Below, piece by piece: positions 14,901 through 23,100 of a stretch of 33,022 nt of DNA. The position numbers were made by a program, and so were the translations under genes. The notes beneath the pieces are model-generated. The model was not told the origin of the DNA. It made no database searches and saw only the letters and a program-made list of their open reading frames with translations. Position 1 is the first letter of the stretch. Every line of letters begins with the position of its first letter. Source of the stretch: DAOUGC01 sp034429695 (GTDB taxonomy: Bacteria; Chloroflexota; Anaerolineae; Anaerolineales; Anaerolineaceae); contig DAOUGC010000126.1 in NCBI GenBank assembly GCA_034429695.1, positions 1 through 33,022 of the forward strand, read 5' to 3'.

Positions 14901-15746
14901 TTACCCGGCGTGTGTTTTGATCCCGCTCCAGTCTGCCTTCCACAGCAGCACGGTCCCGAAGATCAATGTAACCGCCATCTCCCAGATACTCACCAGCGGG
15001 CCAAACCCGACGCCGCGCTCCAGCGCGTCGCGCACTTCATCATACGCCGAATGATATACGCTGGCCACCGCCAGGCTGCGCGATGCCTTCCACACATAGG
15101 CAAACAGCACTGCGTTCATCATCGCCGGCAGCAGGCTGACCAGCATGGTCACCCCCACCGACAGCCACGCGCTGGCATTCCCACCTCCACTCGCCAGCCC
15201 AATTTTTACCAGCGCCGGGATGTGCCACGCCCACCAGATAAAGGCGTGGATGAGCAGTGCTTTGCGCAGGCTGTGACGGGCGGCCAGACGCGGCAACAGG
15301 TATGCCCGCCAGCCGAACTCCTCGCCAAAGCCAGGGATGAGGGTGAGCACGAAACTGGTGAGAAAACTTCCCAGCAGCGCCATGACCGAAAAATTTTCAG
15401 GCAGGTGGTTCAGTCCGGCCAGGTTCTCGATCAGCACCGGCGCGCCAAAGATAAACAGCGCCAGGCAAAACACAGCCATATAATGCCAGGGTTTGCCCCA
15501 GCTCCAGCCCATGTTCTTAAAACCGTCCCGGAACACCCAGCGTCCGGCGATAAAACTGCCCACTGTGACCATGACCATCGATAATGAACTAAGCAGGTAT
15601 CCACTAACCGGGTCGTTGCCCCAAATGGCGTAAGCAATCTGCGGGGGCCATGACAGCGCAAAAACGATCAGCAGGTACAGCCAGAGCGAAAACGGCCTTT
15701 GTGTCTTGATTGGTGTTACAGATACAGTTTCAGCAGTGGTCGTCAT
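14901..15746 (-). CDS. CPBP family intramembrane metalloprotease
   Basis: 281 residues with about seven hydrophobic segments. The CPBP (Rce1/Abi) active-site motifs are intact: E142-E143-F-G-W-R147, then H167 in LLIHAF, H175 in WHIP, and Asn in MMNAVLFAYVW. In eukaryotic Rce1 these residues cut CAAX proteins; bacterial members act in bacteriocin immunity or maturation, surface-protein handling, or unknown roles. Last gene of a four-gene minus-strand operon that also holds a second, sequence-divergent CPBP gene. It follows the hydrolase gene by 12 bases and ends at the bidirectional terminator. Confidence 0.88.
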   Translation of the reverse strand: MTTTAETVSVTPIKTQRPFSLWLYLLIVFALSWPPQIAYAIWGNDPVSGYLLSSLSMVMVTVGSFIAGRWVFRDGFKNMGWSWGKPWHYMAVFCLALFIFGAPVLIENLAGLNHLPENFSVMALLGSFLTSFVLTLIPGFGEEFGWRAYLLPRLAARHSLRKALLIHAFIWWAWHIPALVKIGLASGGGNASAWLSVGVTMLVSLLPAMMNAVLFAYVWKASRSLAVASVYHSAYDEVRDALERGVGFGPLVSIWEMAVTLIFGTVLLWKADWSGIKTHAG

Positions 15747-15758
15747 ATTGATCTCCCA

Positions 15759-16862
15759 TTAGCGGTAGGTTTCTGGCAAAACGGTCTCCACCATCAGACG
15801 GTGGAATAGATCGGCTTCCTCCCAGATCATGCCGTGCCCCGAATTATCGAAGAAGATCAGTTGTTTGTGCGGAGCTTCCAGCAGGTCAAAATACTCCTGC
15901 GGGATCTGGTAGGGGTTGTTCATATCGTTGCGGCCCAGCACGATATAGACCGGCAGATCTAGCCGGGTGGCGTCCACCCGCAGGTCCATCTCCTGCAACT
16001 GCGGGTACACCACGTTAAAGGTGTTCATCAGCCCCAGCAGATAGTACAGGCGGTCGAGCCAGCCGTACTCAGGTTGTTTGAGCATCAGCAGGATCGCGTC
16101 GCCGTTTTGGCGGTAATCTTCATTCTGGATATTGGGAACCTCAAACACCTGATACTCGCGCCCGAACAGTGTGGCGTACGGCTGGATGGGGCTTTTGCCG
16201 GTATACGGTGGGCGGCCCTGTTCTTCGAGTTTCTCCACAAAGTCGGCGTCGCCGTTTTCCAGCGAATGCTGCATGACCATGTCGTAGATCATCTCGTCGG
16301 TCTCGCGCACATCCACCATCTGCGCCGTGCCAACATAAGCGTGATACAGATCCGGCCTTTGCTGGGCGGCCCGCACCCCGATGATGCTGCCCCACGAATG
16401 CCCCACCAGGTAGATCTTTTGCTCATCAAAGCGCTCACGCAGCAGGTCGGTCAATTCGATCAGGTCGTCAACATAGCGCTGCACGGTCAAATCAGACCGG
16501 GGGTTGATCGATGGGTAAGACTTGCCGCAACCGCGCTGCTCCCAGATGACCACCACGAAGTGCTTATCCAGTTCGCTGTTGAAACGCAGCACACGCCCCG
16601 CTTCACTTCCGCCAGGCCCGCCGGAGAGAAAGAGCAGCACCGGCTTGTTGACATCCTGACCGCGGATGATCAACCACTGATCCGTGCCGCCCAGTCTCAC
16701 TTTTTCAAGCGAGGCGATGCTGCCAGGCAGCGGCTGGCCGTCTGCGCCGGTGATGGCCGGTGTGTTCGCTGTCCACTGCGAGAACAACACGATTGTTCCA
16801 AGCAAGCCCAACACCACCAGCACCACCAGCATACAGCCTCCAAATTTTCTAGACCTGGTCAT
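15759..16862 (-). CDS. Membrane-anchored alpha/beta hydrolase (S33, proline iminopeptidase-like)
   Basis: 367 residues from the ATG at 16862, which has GAGAGGG about 7 bases upstream; the upstream in-frame codons overlap the previous gene. One N-terminal hydrophobic helix (about 9-29) should anchor it with the catalytic domain outside. Motifs: LSGGPGGSEAG (oxyanion region, 80-89), WEQRGCGKS (107-115) and GHSWGS with nucleophile S156. The acid is probably the Asp in LGRNDMNNPY and the base the His in NSGHGMIW. This arrangement is that of prolyl aminopeptidases and related peptidases. Its start overlaps the small YQIRV gene by 14 bases. The substrate is unknown. Confidence 0.85.
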   Translation of the reverse strand: MTRSRKFGGCMLVVLVVLGLLGTIVLFSQWTANTPAITGADGQPLPGSIASLEKVRLGGTDQWLIIRGQDVNKPVLLFLSGGPGGSEAGRVLRFNSELDKHFVVVIWEQRGCGKSYPSINPRSDLTVQRYVDDLIELTDLLRERFDEQKIYLVGHSWGSIIGVRAAQQRPDLYHAYVGTAQMVDVRETDEMIYDMVMQHSLENGDADFVEKLEEQGRPPYTGKSPIQPYATLFGREYQVFEVPNIQNEDYRQNGDAILLMLKQPEYGWLDRLYYLLGLMNTFNVVYPQLQEMDLRVDATRLDLPVYIVLGRNDMNNPYQIPQEYFDLLEAPHKQLIFFDNSGHGMIWEEADLFHRLMVETVLPETYR

Positions 16863-17085
16863 CGGAAAACCCTCTCTTTTTTGAGCAATTTTCAACGCGC
16901 AACAGCACCAGGCCGAGGTCGCGTATTCGGTTAAGCACGCCGTGCAAAGCAGATTGGTCCATCATCCCACGAACGAGGGTCTCGCCATCCCCTTCATTCT
17001 CAACCTCGAGCCCCTCAAACCATTCCGCGCGCACAAGTCCTTCCACGCGGATCTGGTACAGCATGCCACGGTCGCTGTAGATCAT
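16849..17085 (-). CDS. Small YQIRV-type conserved protein
   Basis: 78 residues from the ATG at 17085, preceded by GGGAGG at 5 bases. The pattern LYQIRVEG... WFEGLEVENEGDGETLVRG... DQSALHGVLNRIRDLGLVLLRV belongs to a small conserved family that I recall from Chloroflexota and actinobacteria, without a known function. It is predicted as a compact alpha/beta protein, perhaps related to ferredoxin-like dimer domains. It starts 11 bases after the CPBP gene stop, and its end overlaps the hydrolase start by 14 bases, so it is certainly part of the operon. The C-terminal SKKRGFSDDQV comes from the overlap and is probably not conserved. Confidence 0.75.
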   Translation of the reverse strand: MIYSDRGMLYQIRVEGLVRAEWFEGLEVENEGDGETLVRGMMDQSALHGVLNRIRDLGLVLLRVENCSKKRGFSDDQV

Positions 17086-17096
17086 ACCCACCTCCC

Positions 17097-17966
17097 TTAT
17101 CCCTCAGACGCTGCCGTCTGCGCAGTGAGGGCCGGCTCTTCAGCGCGCGCTTCCATCAAAACATCGGTCGAGCCGCCGCGCCTGAACATCTTTTCCCGAT
17201 TGATCCACACCACGATGACCGCACACACACCGATCAACAGGTTGTCCCACGGCTGGGCGTCCGGCCAGATGGGGTTGTTCAACTGGAAGTGGATCAGCGC
17301 CGGCAGCAGGATGCTGCCTTTCGAGTCATTAAAGAGCGCCGTGATGATCAACGAGCAGGCGACTCCGCCCAGAGCAAATGGCAGGAAAGCCCATGTGCTT
17401 TGCGGGGTACCGCCGATCAGAAAGGCGGGGATGTGCCAGGTCATCCAGATCACGCCGTGCAGCAGGCCAGCCACAAACGGGGTGTATTTGCGCTGCATGA
17501 TCGGCAGGGCAATGCCGCACCAGCCAAATTCTTCCACCGGCCCCAGCAGCAGCATCTGCAGCAAAGCCGGGAAGACCGTGTACCACGGGGTGAACGGGAA
17601 CGGGCCGCCGACTGTGCCTTTGATCGCCGCGCCGCCATACATCACCAGCGGAATGCCAAGGATGATGAACGCCCACCACCACGGCGAGGTGCGCAGCAGC
17701 GTGGCCCTCTTGAAGAATGCACCCAGCTTGTGAAACCCGTAGGTTTTCACCACCATGATCGTGCTGGCGATCAACGGAGCGTATACCGCCAGGATGAACA
17801 ACGGGTTGCCCATGCTCACTTCGCCAAACAAAGCCACGATCTGGTCGTAGGCAAAGAATAACAGCGCAGCCAGCCCCCACGTAAGGCCAAATGAAATCGC
17901 CAGGAAGGGCAGCAGGATCTTTGATTCCGCCGGACGCACTTTTGAATCAGTAAGGGTTTGAGACAT
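17097..17966 (-). CDS. CPBP family intramembrane protease with an altered EExxxR motif
   Basis: 289 residues from the ATG at 17966, which has AAGGAG 8 bases upstream. About seven hydrophobic segments. The motif that normally reads EExxxR is E145-E146-F-G-W-C150, so the arginine is replaced by cysteine. The two histidines, H170 in LLHGV and H178 in WHIP, are kept. It may still bind metal through the glutamates and histidines, but its activity is uncertain. First gene of the operon with the small YQIRV protein, an S33 hydrolase and a second CPBP protease whose motif is intact. A terminator separates it from the MalT-type gene upstream, so it has its own promoter. Confidence 0.85.
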   Translation of the reverse strand: MSQTLTDSKVRPAESKILLPFLAISFGLTWGLAALLFFAYDQIVALFGEVSMGNPLFILAVYAPLIASTIMVVKTYGFHKLGAFFKRATLLRTSPWWWAFIILGIPLVMYGGAAIKGTVGGPFPFTPWYTVFPALLQMLLLGPVEEFGWCGIALPIMQRKYTPFVAGLLHGVIWMTWHIPAFLIGGTPQSTWAFLPFALGGVACSLIITALFNDSKGSILLPALIHFQLNNPIWPDAQPWDNLLIGVCAVIVVWINREKMFRRGGSTDVLMEARAEEPALTAQTAASEG

Positions 17967-18045
17967 CTGATTTCTCCTTGAAAACAATGTTTGAGAACGT
18001 TTTATTCATCGTCCCCAAGTTTACGCGCCAACCGGCAGGCTGTCC

Positions 18046-18061
18046 CCTATCTCCGGATAGG
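18046..18061. promoter_or_regulatory. 16-bp palindrome upstream of the CPBP operon
   Basis: CCTATC TCCG GATAGG lies 80-95 bases before the operon start codon and 18 bases from the hairpin that ends the upstream regulator gene. Its position and symmetry fit an activator or repressor site; the adjacent MalT-type regulator is a candidate. A degenerate promoter could lie between it and the gene (TTGGCG, 17 bp, TGAATA). Confidence 0.4.
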
Positions 18062-18078
18062 TTCAGAGGTGGGTTAAA

Positions 18079-18101
18079 TAAAAAAGCCGCTCGCGCGGCT
18101 T
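18079..18101 (-). terminator. Intrinsic terminator of the MalT-type regulator gene
   Basis: AAGCCGC (18084-18090) pairs with GCGGCTT (18095-18101) around a 4-base loop. On the minus strand a run of T (TTTTTATTT) follows directly. It lies 20 bases after the regulator stop. Confidence 0.85.
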
Positions 18102-18121
18102 GATTGGTTCTCCAAAAATGC

Positions 18122-20746
18122 CTAAATACCCAGCTCCCTGGCGCGGGCAATGGCCTGCGGCCGGTTGCCCACCCCCAGCTTCTGCAAAACATTGTGAACA
18201 TGCCATTTGGCCGTGCCAACGCTGATCACCAGTTCAGCGGCGATTTCAGCATTGGACTTGCCCGCCACGATGAGCCTTAACACGCGCAGTTCCTGCTCGC
18301 TCAACGGGTCAGGCAGACTTTCAATGAGCGCGACTGCTGGCGGGTTTTCACCCGGCGAATATTTATGCAGCGCATCCACCAGTTCGGGAGCCACATGGCG
18401 CACAGGGGGCAGCAGTTCAAGCAAAGCCGGACCTTCATCGAGAAAGATACGGAAATACCCTTCCGGCGCCGCTCTTTCGAGCGACTTTATCAAGCAGGAT
18501 TGCGCTGTTGTTTTCTGACCACAAGCATGGTAATACAACCCCAGCAGCAGCATGGCTTCCAGCACTGCCTGCCCCCGACCGGCAGCTTCAGCCTGCTCAA
18601 GGATGGGATGCAAAATGTCCGCAACGAGTTCCAGTTCCCCCGACCGCAACAGGATGCGCGCCAGGGTCAGTTCTTCAAATTCCCCTCGAATGGTCGCCCG
18701 TTCGCTGCGGTATTCTTCCGCCCATTTCAACGCAGCCTCGTGATGACCGAGAAAATGCTGGTAGCGGGCCATGTGGGCGTGTGCAATTTGCTGCGAGCGA
18801 GGAACACCCAGCACCTGCAGGATCGAAAGCACCTCCTCGATCACCCCCTGCACCCCGGCCATGTCGCCCTGATACCCGCGCAAACGCCCCAGCGCGGCCA
18901 ACCCAACCACCTGATCGTCGCGCAGCCCGCCCTGCCGTGACAGCGCCAGACCATCCTGCAGATGGCGTTCAGCGGTGTTCAGGTCATTTCGTTCCAGCGC
19001 AATTGCGCCCAGGATGCTCCACGCCAGCCCAAGCGGAGGCAGATGCGCCCCCTCAGCCTGCCGGATCGCCTGATGGCAGGTCTGCCAGGCCTGGGTCAGC
19101 CGCCCCTGGCTGATCTGTAATTGCGCCGCCGAGCACAACCCGTGCACATCCAGAAACAAAACCCCGGCTGTGCGCGCCTCGGCGCTGGAGTGCAGGTAAT
19201 TTTCCACCGCCAGCCCAGTCTGGCCGGTCAATTCATACGCCAGGCCAAGGCTGAAAAATGCCCTGGCATGAGCCAGATGATTATCCAGTGAGATGCGTAC
19301 CCTGGCAGCCGGAACCAGCGTGATGGCCTGCTGGAACTCGCCGCGCACGGCTGCAATCGCGCCCCGGTTGAGTATGGCCAGCGCCCGTAGTTGATCGTTT
19401 TCGGCTGTATCCGGCGCAGACAGCAGGGTATGTTCCACCCGGTCGAGGTACTCAACGGCGCGGTCAAAACGCCCCTCGAGATAAAACACCCTGACGGCGT
19501 GCAGCCCCAGGCACGGACGGTGCTCAAAGACAGCCCCGGGCAGCGCCTCCAGCCATGCCACCAGTTGCGCCAGATTGCCGTCTGACCAGGTGGAGTTTTT
19601 TCCCAGTGCGTTTTCGATCACCTGTGCGGCAAAATCGGGGTCAGCGGCAAGCAGGGCATAGCGCACAGCCTCAACCGCCAGGTCCTGTTCCTCGTGCCAC
19701 ACCGCGGCCTTGCGGTACAGCACCGCCTGATCTTCACGGGGCAACAGGCTGTGCAAATAATCGGCAAACAGGTGATGATAGCGATACCAGCGGCGGTCAT
19801 CATCCAACGGGATAATGAACAGATTGGACTGCTCCAGATGGTTGATCACCCCCTGAGAATCATCCCTGCCGGTCAGCGCATTGCACAGATCGGCATTGAA
19901 GCGCGCCAGCACGCAGGTCCGGGTGAGAAAGGCCCGCAGGTCATCCCCCTGCTGGTGGATCACCTCACCGGCCAGGTAATCGAGCACATAACGGTGGCTG
20001 CCGCGAAAGGTCTCGATAAACGCAGCGGGGTCTGGCTGATGTTGCAAAGCCAGTACCGCCAGTTGCAGGCCGGCTGCCCAGCCCTCGGTGCGCTGATCCA
20101 GCGCGCGCAGCGCGCTTTCAGCCAGCGGCAGGTTTGCCAGACCAAAGAAAGCGCGGGCTTCTTCGGTTGTAAAGCGCAGGTCACGGGCGCGAATTTCGGT
20201 CATCTGATGCCGCGCCCGCATCCTCGCCAGCGGCAGGGGCGGGTCGGCGCGCGTGGTCAAAACCAGGTGGGTCGGGGTGGGTTTGTGTTCAACAAAATAC
20301 TCCACAACCGCGTGAATTTGGGGATTGCGAATGACATGATAATCATCGAGCACCAGCACCAGGGGCACGTCTGCATCCACCAGATCGTTGAGCAGCATAT
20401 CGGTCAAGCTGGTGAAGTCCGGTTGCCCCGGCATCTCCAACACATCCAGCACCTGCCCACCGGGGGCTCCATCCACCTGCTGGAAAGCGCCCATGAAGTA
20501 GCGCATAAAACGCAGCGGGTCATCATCGGCCTCGTCCAGCGACAGCCAGGCAGTGGGGATGGAAAGCCCGCCCAGCCATTCGGTCACCAGTGTGGTCTTG
20601 CCGTACCCGGCCGGGGCTGACACCAGCGTCAGTTTATGCTGTTCGTGTAAACCCTGTTGGAGTCGTTCCAGCAGGCGTGCCCGCGCCACCAGCCCGGGTC
20701 GCCCGGGTGGAATGTGGAATTTTGTCGCGAGCAGCCGCCGGGTCAT
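18122..20746 (-). CDS. MalT-type LuxR family transcriptional regulator (STAND ATPase)
   Basis: 874 residues from the ATG at 20746, where the family-typical MTRRLLATKFHIPP begins. Layout: N-terminal STAND/NACHT ATPase with Walker A APAGYGKTT (44-52) and a Walker B-like VLVLDDYH, a winged-helix region, a long helical repeat (TPR-like) sensor from about 400 to 790, and a C-terminal LuxR helix-turn-helix (LSEQELRVLRLIVAGKSNAEIA... LGVGNRPQAIARAREL). Such proteins oligomerise with ATP and a small inducer before activating genes. The inducer is unknown. TATAAT ends 7 bases before the ATG and no Shine-Dalgarno is present, so a leaderless transcript is likely. An alternative start at 20809 lacks support. 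Candidate targets are the CPBP operon downstream or itself. Confidence 0.88.
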   Translation of the reverse strand: MTRRLLATKFHIPPGRPGLVARARLLERLQQGLHEQHKLTLVSAPAGYGKTTLVTEWLGGLSIPTAWLSLDEADDDPLRFMRYFMGAFQQVDGAPGGQVLDVLEMPGQPDFTSLTDMLLNDLVDADVPLVLVLDDYHVIRNPQIHAVVEYFVEHKPTPTHLVLTTRADPPLPLARMRARHQMTEIRARDLRFTTEEARAFFGLANLPLAESALRALDQRTEGWAAGLQLAVLALQHQPDPAAFIETFRGSHRYVLDYLAGEVIHQQGDDLRAFLTRTCVLARFNADLCNALTGRDDSQGVINHLEQSNLFIIPLDDDRRWYRYHHLFADYLHSLLPREDQAVLYRKAAVWHEEQDLAVEAVRYALLAADPDFAAQVIENALGKNSTWSDGNLAQLVAWLEALPGAVFEHRPCLGLHAVRVFYLEGRFDRAVEYLDRVEHTLLSAPDTAENDQLRALAILNRGAIAAVRGEFQQAITLVPAARVRISLDNHLAHARAFFSLGLAYELTGQTGLAVENYLHSSAEARTAGVLFLDVHGLCSAAQLQISQGRLTQAWQTCHQAIRQAEGAHLPPLGLAWSILGAIALERNDLNTAERHLQDGLALSRQGGLRDDQVVGLAALGRLRGYQGDMAGVQGVIEEVLSILQVLGVPRSQQIAHAHMARYQHFLGHHEAALKWAEEYRSERATIRGEFEELTLARILLRSGELELVADILHPILEQAEAAGRGQAVLEAMLLLGLYYHACGQKTTAQSCLIKSLERAAPEGYFRIFLDEGPALLELLPPVRHVAPELVDALHKYSPGENPPAVALIESLPDPLSEQELRVLRLIVAGKSNAEIAAELVISVGTAKWHVHNVLQKLGVGNRPQAIARARELGI

Positions 20747-20749
20747 GGG

Positions 20750-20762
20750 AGGTATTATACCT
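20750..20762 (-). promoter_or_regulatory. -10 box inside a palindrome for a leaderless regulator mRNA
   Basis: The minus-strand TATAAT (20759-20754) lies inside the perfect palindrome AGGTAT T ATACCT, with 7 bases between it and the ATG. The expected transcription start is at the start codon. The palindrome over the -10 box could allow self-repression. Confidence 0.4.
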
Positions 20763-20815
20763 GTGAAACCATACCCGCGTCCCTGCGCCACAGGCGATTG
20801 CGCCACCATTTAGTT

Positions 20816-20850
20816 AACAAATGGCGGATGGGTTGTACACCATCCGCCAT
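20816..20850 (-). terminator. Terminator after the membrane protein/iron-sulfur operon
   Basis: ATGGCGGATGG (20821-20831) pairs perfectly with CCATCCGCCAT (20840-20850) around an 8-base loop. On the minus strand TTTGTTAA follows. It separates the operon at 20882-22527 from the MalT-type gene. Confidence 0.75.
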
Positions 20851-20881
20851 GCATATCCTTTTCGGCGTTACTTTCGCTGTC

Positions 20882-21424
20882 TTACCCCCGCTCCTCGCGC
20901 AGCACCTGCCCCCGCCCAATAAACGCAAACGCGATCAGCAGCACAGCCGTGATCCAGCCGCCCAGGCTGAACACATCCGGCCCGTACAGCCCCAGCCCTG
21001 CACCCAGCAAAATCAAAAGACCTGCCAGCAGCCCAAACATCTTCATCCCGTACAGGGTGATGAAGGGCAGGTAGTGCGCCCCCACCACGATCATCGCCGC
21101 CGGGAAAAACCAGTTTTCACGGTACAGCGTGGCAGCCCCCACCAGCAGAAAATTGATCGGCACGGTGAAAGCCACCTGCGAACCCAGCCCCCACAGCCTG
21201 TTCTCCTTGCTAACCTTGCCAGGGCGGCCCAGCAACCGGATCAGACCCTGTGTGAGCGGAAAGATGCCCATGCTGCCAAAAAAGAGCGTGAGCATGCCCG
21301 CCAGGGGTGACAGCCATGTACCCAGTGCAGCCGCCGCCAGCCAGATCACGCCGGAGATCAATTGACCCGCAAACCCGCCCAGAAAGGCGGAACGCATTTC
21401 ACGTTGTGCTTCTTTTGTATTCAC
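20882..21424 (-). CDS. Small multi-pass membrane protein (possibly DUF7010-like)
   Basis: 180 residues from the GTG at 21424, 2 bases after the stop of the iron-sulfur gene, so translation is coupled. The longer in-frame extension to 21577 is Arg-rich and only a shadow of that gene. Hydrophobic segments lie at about 15-35, 38-58, 80-100, 105-125, 130-145 and 150-170. The opening MRSAFLGGFAGQLISGVIWLAAAALGTW and the IFPLTQGLIRLLGR loop recall DUF7010 membrane proteins, a weak recollection. No catalytic residues are visible. It may work with the iron-sulfur protein, but nothing shows how. Confidence 0.7.
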   Translation of the reverse strand: MNTKEAQREMRSAFLGGFAGQLISGVIWLAAAALGTWLSPLAGMLTLFFGSMGIFPLTQGLIRLLGRPGKVSKENRLWGLGSQVAFTVPINFLLVGAATLYRENWFFPAAMIVVGAHYLPFITLYGMKMFGLLAGLLILLGAGLGLYGPDVFSLGGWITAVLLIAFAFIGRGQVLREERG

Positions 21425-21426
21425 GG

Positions 21427-22527
21427 CTATCCATCCTCGTGTGGTTCGTCCCCGGCCCCGCTGCGCGCGGCGAACCAGTCGCCCATGCTGACCGGCACGG
21501 CGGGTACATCTTCCCGCTCCACCAGCGCGAGCGCGCCGGTGGGACACACCGCCACACACACGCCGCACCCTGCGCAACGTATCTCAGTGACCTGCGCCAG
21601 CCCGTCCTGCACGGTCAACGCATCGAACATGCATACATCCACGCACGCCTCGCAGCCTTCGCACAGCCGTTCGTCCACGCTGTTCACAAACCCGCTGTGC
21701 GCCACAACCTGCGCCATGCCCATTTCCTTCATCGCCCGCAATATGCCGCACGAACAAGTGCAGCAGTTGCACACGTACCACACGTCATCCTGATGATTGC
21801 TGACGCAGTGCACCAACCCGGCTTTGGCTGCCATGTCGAGCACTTCGCGCGCACCTTCCAACGTCAATGCGCGCACCCCGGGGCGGTTGTCAAAGGCATG
21901 CTCACTGCCGCCAAACATCAGGCACACTTCCACCGGATGCTCGCAGCCGTCGCCGATCAATGCCTTCTGCACCCTGCAGATGCAATCCTGCACCGCCCAC
22001 GCCTTGCTGGCTTCCAGCAGCGCGCTGACGCTCTCGTAGGGCTTGACTGCCAGGTCTGAGCGCACGCTCTCGCGTACCGGAATGACCCGGTGCGCCTGTG
22101 GTTGGATCGCCAGGGTTCGGGCAAAGCCGTGCTGGAAATAATCCTCCACCAGACAAGCCAGTTCCTCGTCCATCACCGGCAGTTGTGCTTCATAAAATCC
22201 GACGATGAAGGGCATCAACCCAAAACCCAGCCTGCCCTGCGGGTTGGGCGCCATCCATGCCAGCGAGCGCCGCGTCATGTCTTTCAACATCCCGGCGATT
22301 TCGCGCTGATCACGCCCCAGTAGCGCAGCCACCTCGGCGGCGGTCTGCGGCACAGGCCCAAGCACTGCGGCGATCTCAGCTTCATCGGGCGTGAAGATCT
22401 TGCCCAGTACGCGCAGTTCGGCTTCATTTTCTGCCGGAGGAAAACGCTGCGGCATTCTATCCAGCGCCTGCGCCAGCCGCCGGTAAGGGGAATTCGCTTC
22501 AAAGGTTGTGGGAGGGTTGGGGTTCAT
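21427..22527 (-). CDS. Two-cluster 4Fe-4S ferredoxin-type protein with an extra Cys-rich segment
   Basis: 366 residues. The C-terminal part has two classical 4Fe-4S motifs: C289xxC292xxC295xxxC299 and C318xxC321xxC324xxxC328, the second followed by Pro. Before them is an unusual Cys cluster, C253-N-C-C-T-C-S-C260, plus C182/C184 and C195/C202, which could hold another cluster. The N-terminal 110 residues look like a winged-helix domain (IFTPDEAEIAAVL... LLGRDQREIAGMLKDMTRRSLAW). Proteins of this layout occur beside anaerobic redox enzymes, but the partner is not in the window. Co-transcribed with the small membrane protein. It is divergent from the PUA-like gene across a 90-base spacer. Confidence 0.8.
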   Translation of the reverse strand: MNPNPPTTFEANSPYRRLAQALDRMPQRFPPAENEAELRVLGKIFTPDEAEIAAVLGPVPQTAAEVAALLGRDQREIAGMLKDMTRRSLAWMAPNPQGRLGFGLMPFIVGFYEAQLPVMDEELACLVEDYFQHGFARTLAIQPQAHRVIPVRESVRSDLAVKPYESVSALLEASKAWAVQDCICRVQKALIGDGCEHPVEVCLMFGGSEHAFDNRPGVRALTLEGAREVLDMAAKAGLVHCVSNHQDDVWYVCNCCTCSCGILRAMKEMGMAQVVAHSGFVNSVDERLCEGCEACVDVCMFDALTVQDGLAQVTEIRCAGCGVCVAVCPTGALALVEREDVPAVPVSMGDWFAARSGAGDEPHEDG

Positions 22528-22617
22528 GTTCCCATTCTAGCAGTATTGAAAATTTTGTGGGGCAAATTGGGGTAAACTAATGCCATCCAACTTATTACCC
22601 ATTCACCGGAGCGAAAT

Positions 22618-23049
22618 ATGGATCACGTTGTTTATGTTGATGCAAAAGAAAAGGATCTGCAAAAATTGCTGGACGGCGCTGCCACCATGCTGATCCGCGG
22701 GGCTGCCGGGCGCAAGCTGCCACATGGGCGCGTCAACCCTGGCGACCGCTTGTTCTTCATCCCCAACGATGGCAGGACGCTGGTGCGCGCCCAGGCGGTG
22801 GTGAGTTCGGTGATGAACTCAGACAAACTGAGCGAGGAGCAGTCAGCGGCGCTGGTGCAGGAGAACATGCCCCGTTTGCAGCTCGCCCCGGCGCAGGTGA
22901 AGCGCTGGTCTGGCAAGCGCTACCTGGTGCTGATTGGCCTTGAGCAGGTGCAGGCGCTTGAGGCCTTCGGCATTGACCGCTCGGCTTTTGGCAACATGGA
23001 CGACTGGCTGCCGGTGGGCGACATCGAGAGTGTGCGCATCAAAGCCTGA
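22618..23049 (+). CDS. PUA/ASCH-like domain protein
   Basis: 143 residues. The lay-out of short strands (MDHVVYVDAKEKDLQKLL, GRVNPGDRLFFI, TLVRAQAVVSSV, KRYLVLIGLEQVQAL) with VNPGDRLFF near the start of the second strand is that of the PUA-like fold, including ASCH, EVE and related RNA- or nucleotide-binding domains. No catalytic residues can be named. GGAG lies about 6 bases before the ATG. A hairpin at 23066-23095 probably ends it. Divergent from the iron-sulfur gene. The fold call is by pattern only and the function is unknown. Confidence 0.65.
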   Translation: MDHVVYVDAKEKDLQKLLDGAATMLIRGAAGRKLPHGRVNPGDRLFFIPNDGRTLVRAQAVVSSVMNSDKLSEEQSAALVQENMPRLQLAPAQVKRWSGKRYLVLIGLEQVQALEAFGIDRSAFGNMDDWLPVGDIESVRIKA

Positions 23050-23065
23050 ACGGTTGGCATGGATA

Positions 23066-23100
23066 TGGGCTGTCGATCCATTGATTGGCAGCCCAGTCGT
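23066..23100 (+). terminator. Probable terminator after the PUA-like gene
   Basis: TGGGCTG (23066-23072) pairs with CAGCCCA (23089-23095), with an inner ATC/GAT pair and a 4-base loop. Only GTCGTTT follows, so the T-run is weak. Confidence 0.45.

Noticed and set aside
20747..20809. Upstream start of the MalT-type regulator at 20809
   Set aside because: No ribosome-binding site, and the family's conserved N-terminus begins at the internal ATG at 20746.
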